Assembly: GCA_947642745.1 (NCBI GenBank)
Contig: CANRTU010000004.1
Span: 35,307 to 99,306 of the forward strand
Length of the DNA: 64,000 nt
Origin: an uncultured Eubacterium sp.
Lineage (GTDB): Bacteria > Bacillota > Clostridia > Lachnospirales > Lachnospiraceae
Direction of reading: 5' to 3'
Position 1 is the first letter of the stretch, and each line of letters opens with the position of its first letter. A program made the position numbers and the translations under genes. The notes below the pieces were generated by a model. The model saw only the letters and a list, made by a program, of their open reading frames with translations, searched no databases and was not told the DNA's origin. Shown here piece after piece: positions 28,179-37,570 of this stretch.

Positions 28179-30056
28179 ATGGTACTGGACAAAATAAATC
28201 GTACAAATGATATTAAAAAGCTGAGTCAGGAGGAACTACAGCAGCTGCCGGAGGAAATCAGGCAGTTTCTGATCCGGAGTCTGTCAGAGACAGGCGGACA
28301 TCTGGCGTCCAACCTGGGTGTGGTAGAGCTGACCATGGCGCTGCACCTGGCATTTCAGCTGCCAAAAGACCAGATTATATGGGATGTGGGACATCAGTCC
28401 TATACCCATAAGATACTTACTGGCCGCAAAGAACAGTTTTCCACGCTGCGCCAGCTGGGAGGACTGAGTGGATTTCCAAAGACGGCGGAGAGTGATTGTG
28501 ACTGCTTTAATACGGGACACAGTTCCACATCTGTGTCCGCCGGTCTGGGGCTGGCGGCAGCCAGGGATCTGGCAGGCAGACACCACAAAGTAGTTGCGGT
28601 CATTGGTGACGGAGCGCTGACTGGCGGAATGGCTTTTGAGGCTTTAAATAACGCTTCCAAGCTGGATACTAATTTTATTATCGTATTAAACGATAATAAT
28701 ATGTCCATTTCACCAAATGTTGGTGGCATGTCCCAGTATCTGGGCGGTATCCGTACGGCAAGTGTATATCAGGATTTAAAAAATGGAGTACTGGAGTCAC
28801 TGAACCGCATACCAGTATATGGAGAGCGTATTGTAAAACGAATCCGCAGAACCAAGAGCGGTATCAAGCAGCTGCTGATTCCCGGTATGCTGTTTGAGGA
28901 TATGGGCATTTTGTATCTGGGTCCTGTAGACGGGCATGATGTTGAGCGGATGGTGGCAATGTTCCGCAAGGCGGCCAGGGTCAGCGGGCCGGTACTGGTG
29001 CATGTCATTACCCAGAAAGGGCGGGGATATGAGCCGGCAGTGCGTCATCCAGAGCGTTTTCACGGCACAGAGCCGTTTCAGATAGAGACAGGCCTGGCAA
29101 AGAAAAAGAAAAACAAAGCAGGTTATACGGATATCTTTTCTACAGTTATGCGCAAGCTGGGGGACCGGGACGGGAAAGTGGTGGCAGTGACCGCTGCCAT
29201 GGAGACCGGGCTTGGGCTGAAGCGCTTTCACAATATGTTTCCCGACCGTTTTTTTGACGTAGGTATTGCGGAGGCCCATGCGGTAACGTTTGCGGCAGGG
29301 CTGGCGGCAGGCGGACAAAAACCGGTGGTAGCGGTGTATTCTTCGTTTTTACAGCGTGCCTATGACCAGATTCTGCACGATGTCTGTCTGCAGGATCTGC
29401 CTGTGGTATTTGCCATAGACCGGGCAGGGATCGCAGGCAGCGACGGAGAAACCCATCAGGGCATTTTTGACATTTCTTATCTGATGACAATTCCGAATAT
29501 GACACTTATGGCGCCCAAAAATAAATGGGAACTATCTGATATGATTAAGTTTGCGTTAGATTATGGGCACCCGATAGCCATACGATACCCACGGGGAGAA
29601 GCGTATGACGGTCTGGAAGAATTCCGTGCTCCGGTAGCGGCCGGAAAAGGGGAAACTCTTTATGAAGAAGGCGACGTGGCGCTGCTTGCCTATGGAAGTA
29701 TGGTGAAAACGGCTGTGGAAGTACGGGAACTTTTAAAACAGCAGGGACTCGGATGCGCAGTCATCAATCTGCGTTTTGCGAAACCGCTGGATACCGGGCT
29801 GCTGGAACAGGTAGCACATAAGTACACCCTGCTTTTAACTTTGGAAGAAAATGTTATAACAGGAGGGATCGGGCAGGCTGTTGCGGAATATATGAACAGG
29901 ATGGGCGCCAGGGTGCCGATGATGCACGTCGCAATTGGCGATGAGTATGTGTCTCATGGGAATCCGGAACTTTTAAAAAAGCAGCTGGGGCTGGACGCAG
30001 AAAGCATAGCGCACAGGGTACTGGGTTATATGGGGTGCAAGAAACAGTGCCGGTAG
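28179..30056 (+). CDS. dxs: 1-deoxy-D-xylulose-5-phosphate synthase
   Basis: 625 residues from ATG 28179 with AAAAGGAG upstream; a GTG at 28158 is less likely. Thiamine diphosphate motif GDGALTGGMAFEALNNA; GHSSTSVSAGLG, HVITQKGRGYEPA, DVGIAEAHAVTFAAGLA, DRAGIAGSDGETHQG and the final LLTLEENVITGGIG are all typical. It condenses pyruvate and glyceraldehyde-3-phosphate to give DXP, the first step of the MEP isoprenoid route. Operon with ispA upstream and tlyA downstream. Confidence 0.96.
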   Translation: MVLDKINRTNDIKKLSQEELQQLPEEIRQFLIRSLSETGGHLASNLGVVELTMALHLAFQLPKDQIIWDVGHQSYTHKILTGRKEQFSTLRQLGGLSGFPKTAESDCDCFNTGHSSTSVSAGLGLAAARDLAGRHHKVVAVIGDGALTGGMAFEALNNASKLDTNFIIVLNDNNMSISPNVGGMSQYLGGIRTASVYQDLKNGVLESLNRIPVYGERIVKRIRRTKSGIKQLLIPGMLFEDMGILYLGPVDGHDVERMVAMFRKAARVSGPVLVHVITQKGRGYEPAVRHPERFHGTEPFQIETGLAKKKKNKAGYTDIFSTVMRKLGDRDGKVVAVTAAMETGLGLKRFHNMFPDRFFDVGIAEAHAVTFAAGLAAGGQKPVVAVYSSFLQRAYDQILHDVCLQDLPVVFAIDRAGIAGSDGETHQGIFDISYLMTIPNMTLMAPKNKWELSDMIKFALDYGHPIAIRYPRGEAYDGLEEFRAPVAAGKGETLYEEGDVALLAYGSMVKTAVEVRELLKQQGLGCAVINLRFAKPLDTGLLEQVAHKYTLLLTLEENVITGGIGQAVAEYMNRMGARVPMMHVAIGDEYVSHGNPELLKKQLGLDAESIAHRVLGYMGCKKQCR

Positions 30057-30078
30057 TGTCAGAGGGAATGGAATATAC

Positions 30079-30882
30079 ATGAAAGAAAGACTGGATATTT
30101 TATTATTAAAGAAAGGACTGGCTCCTTCCAGGGAAAAGGCGAAAGCGATGATTATGGAAGGCTGCGTCTATGTGAATAATCAGAAGGAAGATAAAGCCGG
30201 AACCATGTTTGATCCTTCTTCAGCTGTGGAAGTGCGGGGAAAAGTATTAAAATACGTCAGCCGGGGAGGATTAAAACTGGAAAAGGCAGTGGAACATTTT
30301 GGCATTGCGCTGGACGGAAAAATCTGTATGGATATCGGAGCTTCCACAGGAGGATTTACAGACTGCATGCTGCAGCATGGAGCTGCGAAAGTCTATGCGG
30401 TGGATGTGGGGTATGGCCAGCTGGCCTGGAAGCTCCGTCAGGACGAACGGGTTGTATGTATGGAGAAGACGAATATCCGCTATGTGTCAGCCGGGGATAT
30501 TGGTGAAACACCGGAATTTGCTTCTGTGGATGTATCGTTTATTTCATTAACGAAAGTACTGCCGGTGGCCAGAAATCTGCTGGCGACGTCCGGGGAAATG
30601 GTATGTCTGATTAAGCCCCAGTTTGAAGCCGGTCGTGAAAAAGTCGGCAAAAAAGGCGTGGTGCGTGACAAAAAAGTACATCTGGAAGTGCTGGAACGGA
30701 TACTTTCTTTTACAGTACAAAATGGATTTGAAATATTAAATGTGGATTTTTCTCCTGTGAAAGGACCGGAGGGAAATATTGAGTATCTGATGTATATCCG
30801 TATCAATGAAGCCGGGTTACAGGAGGAGGCCGCTGATTGCACGGCAGTAGTAGAAGCTGCCCATGCTGCGTTGGACGTATGA
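30079..30882 (+). CDS. tlyA: TlyA family rRNA (cytidine-2'-O)-methyltransferase
   Basis: 267 residues. An S4 RNA-binding domain at 1-60 (MKERLDILLLKKGLAPSREKAKAMIMEG) is followed by an FtsJ-like methyltransferase fold with the SAM site DIGASTGGFTDCML and VDVGYGQLAWKL, then DVSFISLTKVLP and LIKPQFEAGREKVGKKGVVRD. Family members methylate ribosomal RNA; older names call them hemolysin A. The stop overlaps the nadK start (ATGA), so they are coupled. Confidence 0.93.
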   Translation: MKERLDILLLKKGLAPSREKAKAMIMEGCVYVNNQKEDKAGTMFDPSSAVEVRGKVLKYVSRGGLKLEKAVEHFGIALDGKICMDIGASTGGFTDCMLQHGAAKVYAVDVGYGQLAWKLRQDERVVCMEKTNIRYVSAGDIGETPEFASVDVSFISLTKVLPVARNLLATSGEMVCLIKPQFEAGREKVGKKGVVRDKKVHLEVLERILSFTVQNGFEILNVDFSPVKGPEGNIEYLMYIRINEAGLQEEAADCTAVVEAAHAALDV

Positions 30883-31781
30883 AAAACTTTGTGATAATTG
30901 TCAATGCTTTAAAAGATAAATCTTTAAAAGAAACTGGAAAGCTATGTCATTACATCAGGGCCAGGGGAGGCCGCTGCCAGTATCTGGTCAGTGTGAACGA
31001 ACAGGAAGGAATCCAGAAAATCCGGGCAGATCAGATTCCGGCCGATACAGAGTGTATTCTGGTACTGGGCGGGGACGGGACGCTGATCCGGGCAGCCAGG
31101 GATACGGTTTCCTGTGAAATACCGTTAATCGGGATCAATATGGGAACACTGGGATATTTATGTGAAATGGAAACTGACAGCGCCTGTGAGGCGGTGGATG
31201 CGGTGATGCGGGACGAATACATGCTGGAAGAGCGCATGATGCTTTCCGGGAGAATGGAGCGTAAAATTTCCAGGGAAGTGTCAGCGGATGAATCCCGGTG
31301 GGAGGCGTCTTTCGCACCGGAGTCTTTTCACGCCCTGAATGATATTGTGATTCACAGGGCGGGAGCCTTATCCCTGGTGAGTCTGATTGTATATGTCAAC
31401 GGCGAGTATCTGAATACATTTAAAGGAGATGGTATGATTTTGTCCACTCCTACAGGTTCAACGGGTTATAATCTTTCGGCGGGAGGGCCGATTGTGGATC
31501 CAAAAGCCAGGCTGATTCTGCTGACTCCGATTAACTCTCATACCCTTACGCCTAAAAGCATTGTGATTGACGCAAAAGATGAGGTGGTAGTGGAGATTGG
31601 CAGCCGGAGGGTGCAGCGGGATGAGGTGGTGGAAGTGAGTTTTGACGGCGACCGGGGCTTTTCACTGGCAGTGGGAGAGCGGATTGAGGTGCGCCGGGCA
31701 TCCGCCTGTACCAGAATCCTGCGGCTGAGCAAAATCAGTTTTCTGGAAATCCTGCGCAGAAAAATGCAGACATTTCACTAG
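30879..31781 (+). CDS. nadK: NAD kinase
   Basis: 300 residues from ATG 30879, which overlaps the tlyA stop; a longer in-frame start inside tlyA is unlikely. Family motifs: VLGGDGTLIRAAR (GGDGT at 64-68), GINMGTLGYLCEM, LNDIVIHR, GDGMILSTPTGSTGYNLSAGG. It phosphorylates NAD to NADP. The stop codon TAG shares its last two bases with the first two of a palindromic element, so insertion happened exactly at or beside the gene end. Confidence 0.95.
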   Translation: MKNFVIIVNALKDKSLKETGKLCHYIRARGGRCQYLVSVNEQEGIQKIRADQIPADTECILVLGGDGTLIRAARDTVSCEIPLIGINMGTLGYLCEMETDSACEAVDAVMRDEYMLEERMMLSGRMERKISREVSADESRWEASFAPESFHALNDIVIHRAGALSLVSLIVYVNGEYLNTFKGDGMILSTPTGSTGYNLSAGGPIVDPKARLILLTPINSHTLTPKSIVIDAKDEVVVEIGSRRVQRDEVVEVSFDGDRGFSLAVGERIEVRRASACTRILRLSKISFLEILRRKMQTFH

Positions 31782-31978
31782 AGCGTGTTTGAAAAATGCT
31801 TTCTGTCAGATGTACCCTGAAGGGCATGATATATTTCACAATTTGTGGGAAATTTGCGCCAAATGAAGGGCGCATACCCAAAGGGCACGATGTAGCAGGC
31901 TATGTAACCTGAATCTGGCGAAAATATCACGCAAAATGGGGAGTGCAGATGGCAGGAATGATTTTTCAAACACGCTCT
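31780..31978. repeat. MITE-like palindromic element, long form (copy E)
   Basis: 199 bp with perfect 18-bp terminal inverted repeats: AGAGCGTGTTTGAAAAAT (31780-31797) and its complement (31961-31978). The interior contains GTACCCTGAAGGGCATGAT and GCGCATACCCAAAGGGCAC, shared in order with copy C in the opposite orientation. Copy A is this sequence with the centre removed. It carries no open frame of note. Confidence 0.88.
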
Positions 31979-31986
31979 AAGGCTCA

Positions 31987-32297
31987 TAAACAGGTATCAG
32001 GCAAAGCGGACCTCCGTCCCGCACAGGATCATGACACTTTTCAGGGGACTGACTGAGGTATGTATCCTGAAAGGTATGATGTGTATTCGTAAACAGGTAT
32101 TATCAGACAGAGTGGATACCTGGCCATCGCATATACTGCATCTTTGAGGGAGCTGATTGTGGCGTGTATCCTGAAGAGGACTATGAGGATTTATAAACAG
32201 GTATCATACAGTGCGGATACTCCGCTTTCGTATACGGTATCTTTCGGGGAAACGGCTGAGGCATGTATCCTGAAAGGTATGACGCAAAGCCGGGCAG
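31987..32297 (+). repeat. three degenerate tandem repeats of about 104 bp
   Basis: Units begin with TAAACAGGTAT at 31987, 32090 and 32194 (spacing 103 and 104 bp). Each has a GCGGA/GTGGATAC phrase about 15-20 bp in and a GTATCCTGAA(A)GG phrase about 75 bp in. The latter resembles the GTACCCTGAAGGGC word of the palindromic elements next to it. They fill most of the gap between nadK and argR; a frame at 32144-32530 across them is probably spurious. Confidence 0.7.
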
Positions 32298-32489
32298 GAT
32301 GCTTCTGTCAGGAGAGATTATTAAAGCAGGATTTCAATACCGTGAAATCTTATAAAATACCAGAGAGTATCCGGAATGTGCGGGCAGTGGGAGAACGGGA
32401 GAAAATATTCAGAAAGATGGTGCGGGGCAGCGCAGGAAAACAGAGGGATATTGCGAAATGCTGGATGAGCCATATCATGGAGTGGGATA

Positions 32490-32966
32490 ATGAAATCGAA
32501 AAGACATGCAAAAATTCTGGAGATTATTAATAAATATGATGTGGAAACACAGGAGGAATTATCCGCCCATCTGCAGGAAGAGGGATGCATGGTAACGCAG
32601 GCTACAGTATCCAGGGATATGCGCGAGCTGAAACTGACGAAGGTGCCCCTTGGGAATGGCAGGCAGAAATATGCTGTTATCAGTAAAAGCCAGGAGGAAA
32701 TGGCACGGAAATATGTACGGATCTTTAAAGACGGATTCAGTTCGATGGATATGGCACAGAATATACTTGTCATAAAAACAATATCAGGTATGGCAATGGC
32801 AGTGGCGGCTGCGCTGGACGCCATGAACTGCAATGAAATTGTGGGCAGTATCGCCGGGGATGATACAGTGATGTGCGCTATCCGGACAGTGGATGACACC
32901 ATACTGCTGATGGAACGGCTGCGCAGACTCGTGGAAGAGCATCCGGCGGATGAAAGCATGGGCTGA
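32490..32966 (+). CDS. argR: arginine repressor ArgR
   Basis: 158 residues. An N-terminal winged helix (MKSKRHAKILEIINKYDVETQEELSAHLQEEGCMVTQATVSRDMRELKLTKVP) is followed by the oligomerisation and arginine-binding domain (MDMAQNILVIKTISGMAMAVAAALDAM, GSIAGDDTVMCAIRT). It represses arginine synthesis and activates catabolism when arginine is bound. Its place before recN is conserved in Firmicutes. Confidence 0.94.
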   Translation: MKSKRHAKILEIINKYDVETQEELSAHLQEEGCMVTQATVSRDMRELKLTKVPLGNGRQKYAVISKSQEEMARKYVRIFKDGFSSMDMAQNILVIKTISGMAMAVAAALDAMNCNEIVGSIAGDDTVMCAIRTVDDTILLMERLRRLVEEHPADESMG

Positions 32967-33075
32967 AAGACAGAAAAAGTTTTTTATCCGGGTATTCTGT
33001 GAGAGCAGCTATTGTAAAGGAACTGTTTATAGGGAAGTATTGTCTGTCAGAAAGAAGGCAGATAAGGAGGCAATC

Positions 33076-34752
33076 ATGTTACATAATCTTCATGTGAAAA
33101 ATCTGGCGCTGATTGATGAGGCGGAGGTGGACTTTTCACAGGGTCTGAATATCCTTTCGGGTGAAACAGGGGCTGGAAAGTCGATTATTATTGGCTCCAT
33201 CGGGATCGCCATCGGGGATAAGGTTTCTAAGGACATGATCCGTAAAGATGCGGATTATGCGCTGGTGGAGCTGGTCTTTTCTGTGGACGAAACTGTCAGA
33301 AACAAACTGTCCGCTCTGGACATCCCAATGGAGGATGACCAGGTGATTCTGACCAGACGTATTTCCGGCGGACGTCCCATTGCGAAAATTAATTCAGAAA
33401 CAGTTTCGGCGGCAAAACTGAAAGAAGCGGCGTCGCTGCTGATAGATATACATGGACAGCATGAGCACCAGTCTTTGTTAAAACAGAAAAATCATTTACA
33501 TATTCTGGACATATATGCCAGAAATGAACTGAAAGATCATCTGGAAAAGCTGGCGGCGGTTTACGGGGAATATACCAGGATCCGGAAGGAACTGAACGAA
33601 TCGTCCATGGACAGCGAACAGCGTGCCAGGGAATTGTCATTTTTACAGTATGAAGCAGATGAAATAGAACATGCGGATTTAATGATTGGAGAAGATGAGG
33701 AACTGGAACGAAAGTACCGGCGGTTTTCCAATAGTCAGAAAATCATGGGCAGCCTTGGACAGGTTTACCAGCTCACATCTGTGGACGGTGCGGCAGAGCT
33801 GACGGGCCGTGCCGTACAGGAAATCGGAGCGGCCAGCGGTTTTGACGAGCGGGTGCTGCAATTTGAAGAGCAGTTAATGGAAATTGATAATCTGCTGAAT
33901 GATTTTAACAGGGATCTGGCAGGATATATGGAAGATGCGGATTTTGATGAAGCACAGTTTTATGAAACGGAAAAGCGTCTGGATCTGATTAATAATCTGA
34001 AAGCAAAATACGGCGGGTCCATTACACAGATCCTGGAGAGATGTGATCAAAAACGGGACCGGATCGCAAAGCTGGAAGACTATGATTCATATTTGGCGGA
34101 TCTGGGAGAGCGCCTGGCCGGAAAGGAAGAGCAGCTGGAGCGTTTATGTAAAAAAGTATCCGGTATCCGGCAAAAGAAAGCGGCGGAGCTTACCGAAAAA
34201 ATTAAATCAGCATTAGTAGATCTGAATTTTCTGGATGTTTCTTTCCGGATGGAGTTTACAAGAAAAAAAGAGTATTCGGCTTCCGGCTATGATGATGCGG
34301 AATTTCTGATTTCCACAAATCCCGGGGAACCATTAAAATCCCTCACAAAAGTAGCTTCCGGTGGTGAATTATCCAGAGTGATGCTGGCCATTAAAGCGGT
34401 GCTTGCGGATTGTGACGAGACAGGCACGCTGATTTTTGATGAAATTGATACGGGAATCAGCGGCCGGACCGCACAGATGGTTTCCGAAAAAATGAATGTG
34501 ATTTCCAAAGATCATCAGATCATATGTATCACGCATCTGCCGCAGATCGCAGCGATGGCGGACACACATTTTCTGATTGAAAAGCAGGCGGACAAGAATC
34601 AGACTGTAACCAGTATACGCAGACTCTCCAGTGAAGAAAGTATTGCGGAGCTGGGCCGCATGATCGGCGGGGTACGGATTACGGATACTGTTTTAAAAAG
34701 CGCACGGGAAATGAAGGATCTGGCAGTGGCCACAAAAAATTCCGGCATATAA
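33076..34752 (+). CDS. recN: DNA repair protein RecN
   Basis: 558 residues from ATG 33076 with AAGGAGG upstream; the open frame back to 32950 overlaps argR and is not used. Walker A is SGETGAGKS (28-36), followed by a long coiled coil (about 150-370) with ELSFLQYEADEIEHADL. The ABC signature is VASGGELSRVMLAIK, with Walker B TLIFDEIDTGISG. It is an SMC-like ATPase that acts early in double-strand break repair. Confidence 0.96.
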   Translation: MLHNLHVKNLALIDEAEVDFSQGLNILSGETGAGKSIIIGSIGIAIGDKVSKDMIRKDADYALVELVFSVDETVRNKLSALDIPMEDDQVILTRRISGGRPIAKINSETVSAAKLKEAASLLIDIHGQHEHQSLLKQKNHLHILDIYARNELKDHLEKLAAVYGEYTRIRKELNESSMDSEQRARELSFLQYEADEIEHADLMIGEDEELERKYRRFSNSQKIMGSLGQVYQLTSVDGAAELTGRAVQEIGAASGFDERVLQFEEQLMEIDNLLNDFNRDLAGYMEDADFDEAQFYETEKRLDLINNLKAKYGGSITQILERCDQKRDRIAKLEDYDSYLADLGERLAGKEEQLERLCKKVSGIRQKKAAELTEKIKSALVDLNFLDVSFRMEFTRKKEYSASGYDDAEFLISTNPGEPLKSLTKVASGGELSRVMLAIKAVLADCDETGTLIFDEIDTGISGRTAQMVSEKMNVISKDHQIICITHLPQIAAMADTHFLIEKQADKNQTVTSIRRLSSEESIAELGRMIGGVRITDTVLKSAREMKDLAVATKNSGI

Positions 34753-34772
34753 ATATTTTTACGGTGTATACT

Positions 34773-34798
34773 AGAGACAGAGCCATCTGTCTCTTTTA
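34773..34798 (+). terminator. intrinsic terminator of recN
   Basis: AGAGACAG (34773-34780) and CTGTCTCT (34787-34794) form a perfect stem with a 6-nt loop, then TTTACTT. A TATACTA at 34767-34773 with GCATAT 17 bp further up could be part of a forespore (sigma-G-like) promoter for spoIVB; this is tentative. Confidence 0.75.
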
Positions 34799-34853
34799 CT
34801 TTGCCTGAAAGAGTAAAAATTACAGAAAATACACAAGAAAAGAGATGTCTGAT

Positions 34854-36125
34854 ATGTTGCGTAAAATGTGGATTCAGTTTCAGAGAAAAAGGAACATTGC
34901 AGGATATACCGGTCTGGTTGCGTGCATGATTTTTGCGTATGTTCTTTTAATGGATTCCATTCCGGATAAAATCTATGTGGAGTATGGCGAAGAGCCGGAT
35001 TATTCGTTTGGTGTTCCAGTGACAGAAAGCCTTGTGGACAGTGCGGAAGTATTTGCCAGCCATCAGTCTCTGGAAAAGGGCGGGATTCATCTGTCCGGCG
35101 ATGAAAAACCGTCCGTACAGCAGTCTGGTTCGTATCAGGTAGTCTGCAAACTGTTTGGCGTCGTTCCGGTGAAACAGATTTCCGTACAGGAAGTCAGTAA
35201 GAAGCAGCTGGTGCCCGCAGGAACAAACGTGGGAATTTATTTAAGAAATATGCAGATTATGATAATCGGAACGGGGGAAGTGGCGGCGGAATCCGGCAGC
35301 CCGCAGGAGCCGGCCAAAAATGTGGTTCAGAGCGGGGATTACATTCTGGCTGTGAACGGGGAGAAAATTACAAATAAAGAGCAGCTGGTAAAAACGGTGG
35401 CTTTCTGTGAAGGAAAAAAGCTGACCCTGAAGCTGTTGCGGGGCAAAGAACAGATTGAAGTGTCCTTAAAACCGGTGATGTCCAGGGAAGGGATTTACCA
35501 GCTCGGCATCTGGGTCAGGGACGACATTGCGGGCGTTGGTACATTAACTTATGTGACGGATACGATGGAATACGGGGCGCTGGGCCATGGCGTTACGGAT
35601 GCGGATGTGGGCAGTCTGATTGATCTGGACAAAGGATACATTTATCAGACTACGATTCTGGAAATCCGCAAAGGACAAAAAGGCCAGCCCGGTGAAATGG
35701 CCGGCATGATTAATTATAGTGAGGAATACAGGCTGGGAGCCATTGAAGAAAATACAAATGTAGGTATCTATGGAACGCTGGCGGTGATGCCGGGCGAACT
35801 GAAAGATGCGGACGCCCTGCCAGTAGTATATAAGGAAGGTATTAAAAAAGGAAAGGCGCAGATCATAAGCTCTGTGGAAGGGAAGCGCCAGACATATGAG
35901 ATAGAGATAGAAGAAACGAATTATCACAGTGAGGGAAATAACAAAGGCATTCAGTTCCGGGTGACGGATGAGAAGCTGTTAAAAGATACCGGGGGAATTA
36001 TTCAGGGGATGTCGGGTTCCCCTATAGTGCAGGATGGCTGTATCATTGGGGCTGTCACACATGTATTTATTTCAGATTCAACAAAAGGGTATGGGGTGTT
36101 TATTGAGAATATGCTGGAGCATTAA
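34854..36125 (+). CDS. spoIVB: stage IV sporulation protein B (S55 serine peptidase)
   Basis: 423 residues from ATG 34854, 9 nt after GAAAAGAG; ATG 34845 is possible but almost touches that site. A membrane anchor (about 16-36) is followed by a PDZ domain (about 120-200; SGDYILAVNGEKITNKEQLV) and a peptidase S55 domain with GALGHGVTD (catalytic His) and GMSGSPIVQDG (catalytic Ser). SpoIVB is secreted from the forespore and triggers pro-sigma-K processing in the mother cell. The gene is normally followed by spo0A; here a 27-kb island lies downstream, and a broken copy of this 3' end is found at about 63731-63864. Confidence 0.95.
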   Translation: MLRKMWIQFQRKRNIAGYTGLVACMIFAYVLLMDSIPDKIYVEYGEEPDYSFGVPVTESLVDSAEVFASHQSLEKGGIHLSGDEKPSVQQSGSYQVVCKLFGVVPVKQISVQEVSKKQLVPAGTNVGIYLRNMQIMIIGTGEVAAESGSPQEPAKNVVQSGDYILAVNGEKITNKEQLVKTVAFCEGKKLTLKLLRGKEQIEVSLKPVMSREGIYQLGIWVRDDIAGVGTLTYVTDTMEYGALGHGVTDADVGSLIDLDKGYIYQTTILEIRKGQKGQPGEMAGMINYSEEYRLGAIEENTNVGIYGTLAVMPGELKDADALPVVYKEGIKKGKAQIISSVEGKRQTYEIEIEETNYHSEGNNKGIQFRVTDEKLLKDTGGIIQGMSGSPIVQDGCIIGAVTHVFISDSTKGYGVFIENMLEH

Positions 36126-36142
36126 TTGAATTTAAGATATAT

Positions 36143-36180
36143 AAAAACGTTTCTGTCTGTTTTAGATGGAAACGTTTTTT
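36143..36180 (+). terminator. spoIVB terminator, intact copy
   Basis: AAAAACGTTTC (36143-36153) pairs perfectly with GAAACGTTTTT (36169-36179) around a 15-nt loop. The same stem core with a 15-nt loop of different sequence recurs at 63881-63916. Confidence 0.92.
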
Positions 36181-36511
36181 GTAGCTGTTTTCAAATATTT
36201 TAGACAGATAAAGAATGAGAGGCTAATCTATGAGGTAGAAAAATATTGATATTCTGGAACATATAAAAACAAATAGTGGGTATATCATGAAGTCTGCTGA
36301 GCGGTCTGAAAATGTCAAAGTTGTATTTGATGTCAATAAAGACTAGTACAATTCTGTATGTAGGAGCCTGCTTCAGTTTTGAGGGCTGACAGGAGATTTG
36401 ATAGAAGATTTTCGGGAAGAAACAAAAAGAAAAGTTGAAAAAGCGTATATGATGGTGTATTCTTACAGAAATATGATGAATTCATGTATTGATGAAAAGG
36501 AGATAAAGAAA
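36181..36511. other. island left-edge region with degenerate coding trace
   Basis: No complete gene. A short frame without a proper start, ending at the TAG near 36343 (KTNSGYIMKSAERSENVKVV core), looks like the tail of a lost gene. AAAAGGAGATAAAG at 36494-36507 is the ribosome binding site of the epimerase. Confidence 0.4.
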
Positions 36512-37174
36512 ATGGAATTTGAACTAACTGCATCTATGATGTGTGCAAATTACGGCAATTTAGAACAAGAGATACGGGATCTGGAGGAAGGGGGCATTGA
36601 TTCTTTTCATATCGATATTATGGATGGGAGATATGTACCTAATTTTGCAATGTCTTTAAATGATATGCGGTATATAGCAGGAGCGACAGAAAAACCGCTG
36701 GATGTACATTTGATGATTGAACATCCAAATAACCGTATCAGATTATTTTTGGAAAGCCTCCGCAAAGGAGATACGATATACATTCATCCGGAAGCTGAAT
36801 ATCATCCATCAACAACATTACAATACATTATTGATGCAGGAATGATACCGGGAATTGCGGTAAATCCGGGGACTTCTGTAGAGACGGTGATGGAAATGCT
36901 GCGTATCGTAAAGAAGATCCTTATCATGTCGGTGAATCCGGGGAATGCCGGACAAATGTATCTGCCTTATGTAGGAAAGAAAATTACAAAACTGCTTTCC
37001 TTGAAAGAGGAAATGCATTTTGAAATATACTGGGATGGAGCGTGCAGTGCGGATAAAATACTGGAATTTGCGCCAAAAGGAGTGAAAGGTTTTGTGCTGG
37101 GTACAACATTGCTGTTTGGGAGAGGGAGACCATATGGAGAAACGTTACAGGCTATTCGGGATTTAAAGTTTTGA
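36512..37174 (+). CDS. ribulose-phosphate 3-epimerase family protein
   Basis: 220 residues from ATG 36512; the longer frame from 36398 has no ribosome binding site. TIM-barrel epimerase signatures: SMMCANYGNLEQE, FHIDIMDGRYVPNFAMS (metal-binding His and Asp), DVHLMIEHP, ILIMSVNPGNAGQMYLP and WDGACSADKI, where most family members have DGGI. The first gene of the island. The housekeeping enzyme works in the pentose phosphate pathway; a copy in a glycan locus may instead supply a ketopentose or ketohexose phosphate for an unusual sugar. I cannot tell which. Confidence 0.75.
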   Translation: MEFELTASMMCANYGNLEQEIRDLEEGGIDSFHIDIMDGRYVPNFAMSLNDMRYIAGATEKPLDVHLMIEHPNNRIRLFLESLRKGDTIYIHPEAEYHPSTTLQYIIDAGMIPGIAVNPGTSVETVMEMLRIVKKILIMSVNPGNAGQMYLPYVGKKITKLLSLKEEMHFEIYWDGACSADKILEFAPKGVKGFVLGTTLLFGRGRPYGETLQAIRDLKF

Positions 37175-37282
37175 CGATAGGTACGACAGATTAAAAGGGT
37201 TATATGGCTGAAGTATTGTAAGATACAGTTAATTTTATATATTCTTATACAATCTAATCAACACGAAGAAGTGAATCACAGC

Positions 37283-37308
37283 GTTAAAAAAAGTATACTT
37301 TTTTTAAC
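37283..37308. repeat. perfect 26-bp AT-rich palindrome
   Basis: A fully self-complementary sequence with GTTAAAAAAA on the left, GTATAC-type centre and TTTTTTTAAC on the right. It has no unpaired loop, unlike a normal terminator. It shares its AAAAAAGTAT core with the hairpin at 37414-37449 in the same untranslated stretch. The 396-bp gap between epimerase and radical-SAM gene holds these two and no gene. Confidence 0.7.
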
Positions 37309-37413
37309 ATCATATTTTTTATTTTTCTCACACAATTTTACTACTATATCGACAAAAAGGCAAGAATACTTAACAACTTTTTTGTATATTTGGCTGGAAA
37401 TTTTTTGTATAAT

Positions 37414-37449
37414 TTCCTGTTCAAAAAAGTATGCATTTTTGAACAGGAA
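37414..37449. promoter_or_regulatory. hairpin upstream of the radical-SAM gene
   Basis: TTCCTGTTCAAAAA (37414-37427) pairs perfectly with TTTTTGAACAGGAA (37436-37449) around AGTATGCA. It lies 120 bp ahead of the radical-SAM start. It may be a bidirectional terminator, an mRNA leader stem or a protein-binding site. Confidence 0.6.
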
Positions 37450-37570
37450 GGGTTCAATAAGCATTCAGCCAGAGAATGGGATAAATAATATAAAGCGAAG
37501 AAAATGCCAGCGAAAAAGAATTCTTAGTATTAAAAATGAATGCTATTTTAGAAAAGGAAAAGTGATAGGA

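Noticed and set aside
31987..32297. Possible CRISPR array
   Set aside because: Only three units, each diverged along its whole length, with no short identical repeat and unique spacers, and no cas genes.
32144..32530. 128-residue frame between nadK and argR
   Set aside because: It runs through the tandem repeats, has no ribosome binding site and overlaps the argR start in another frame.
36181..36400. Island attachment site with matching sequence at the right end
   Set aside because: Beyond the shared terminator stem, the sequences after 36180 and after 63916 do not match well enough to call direct repeats.
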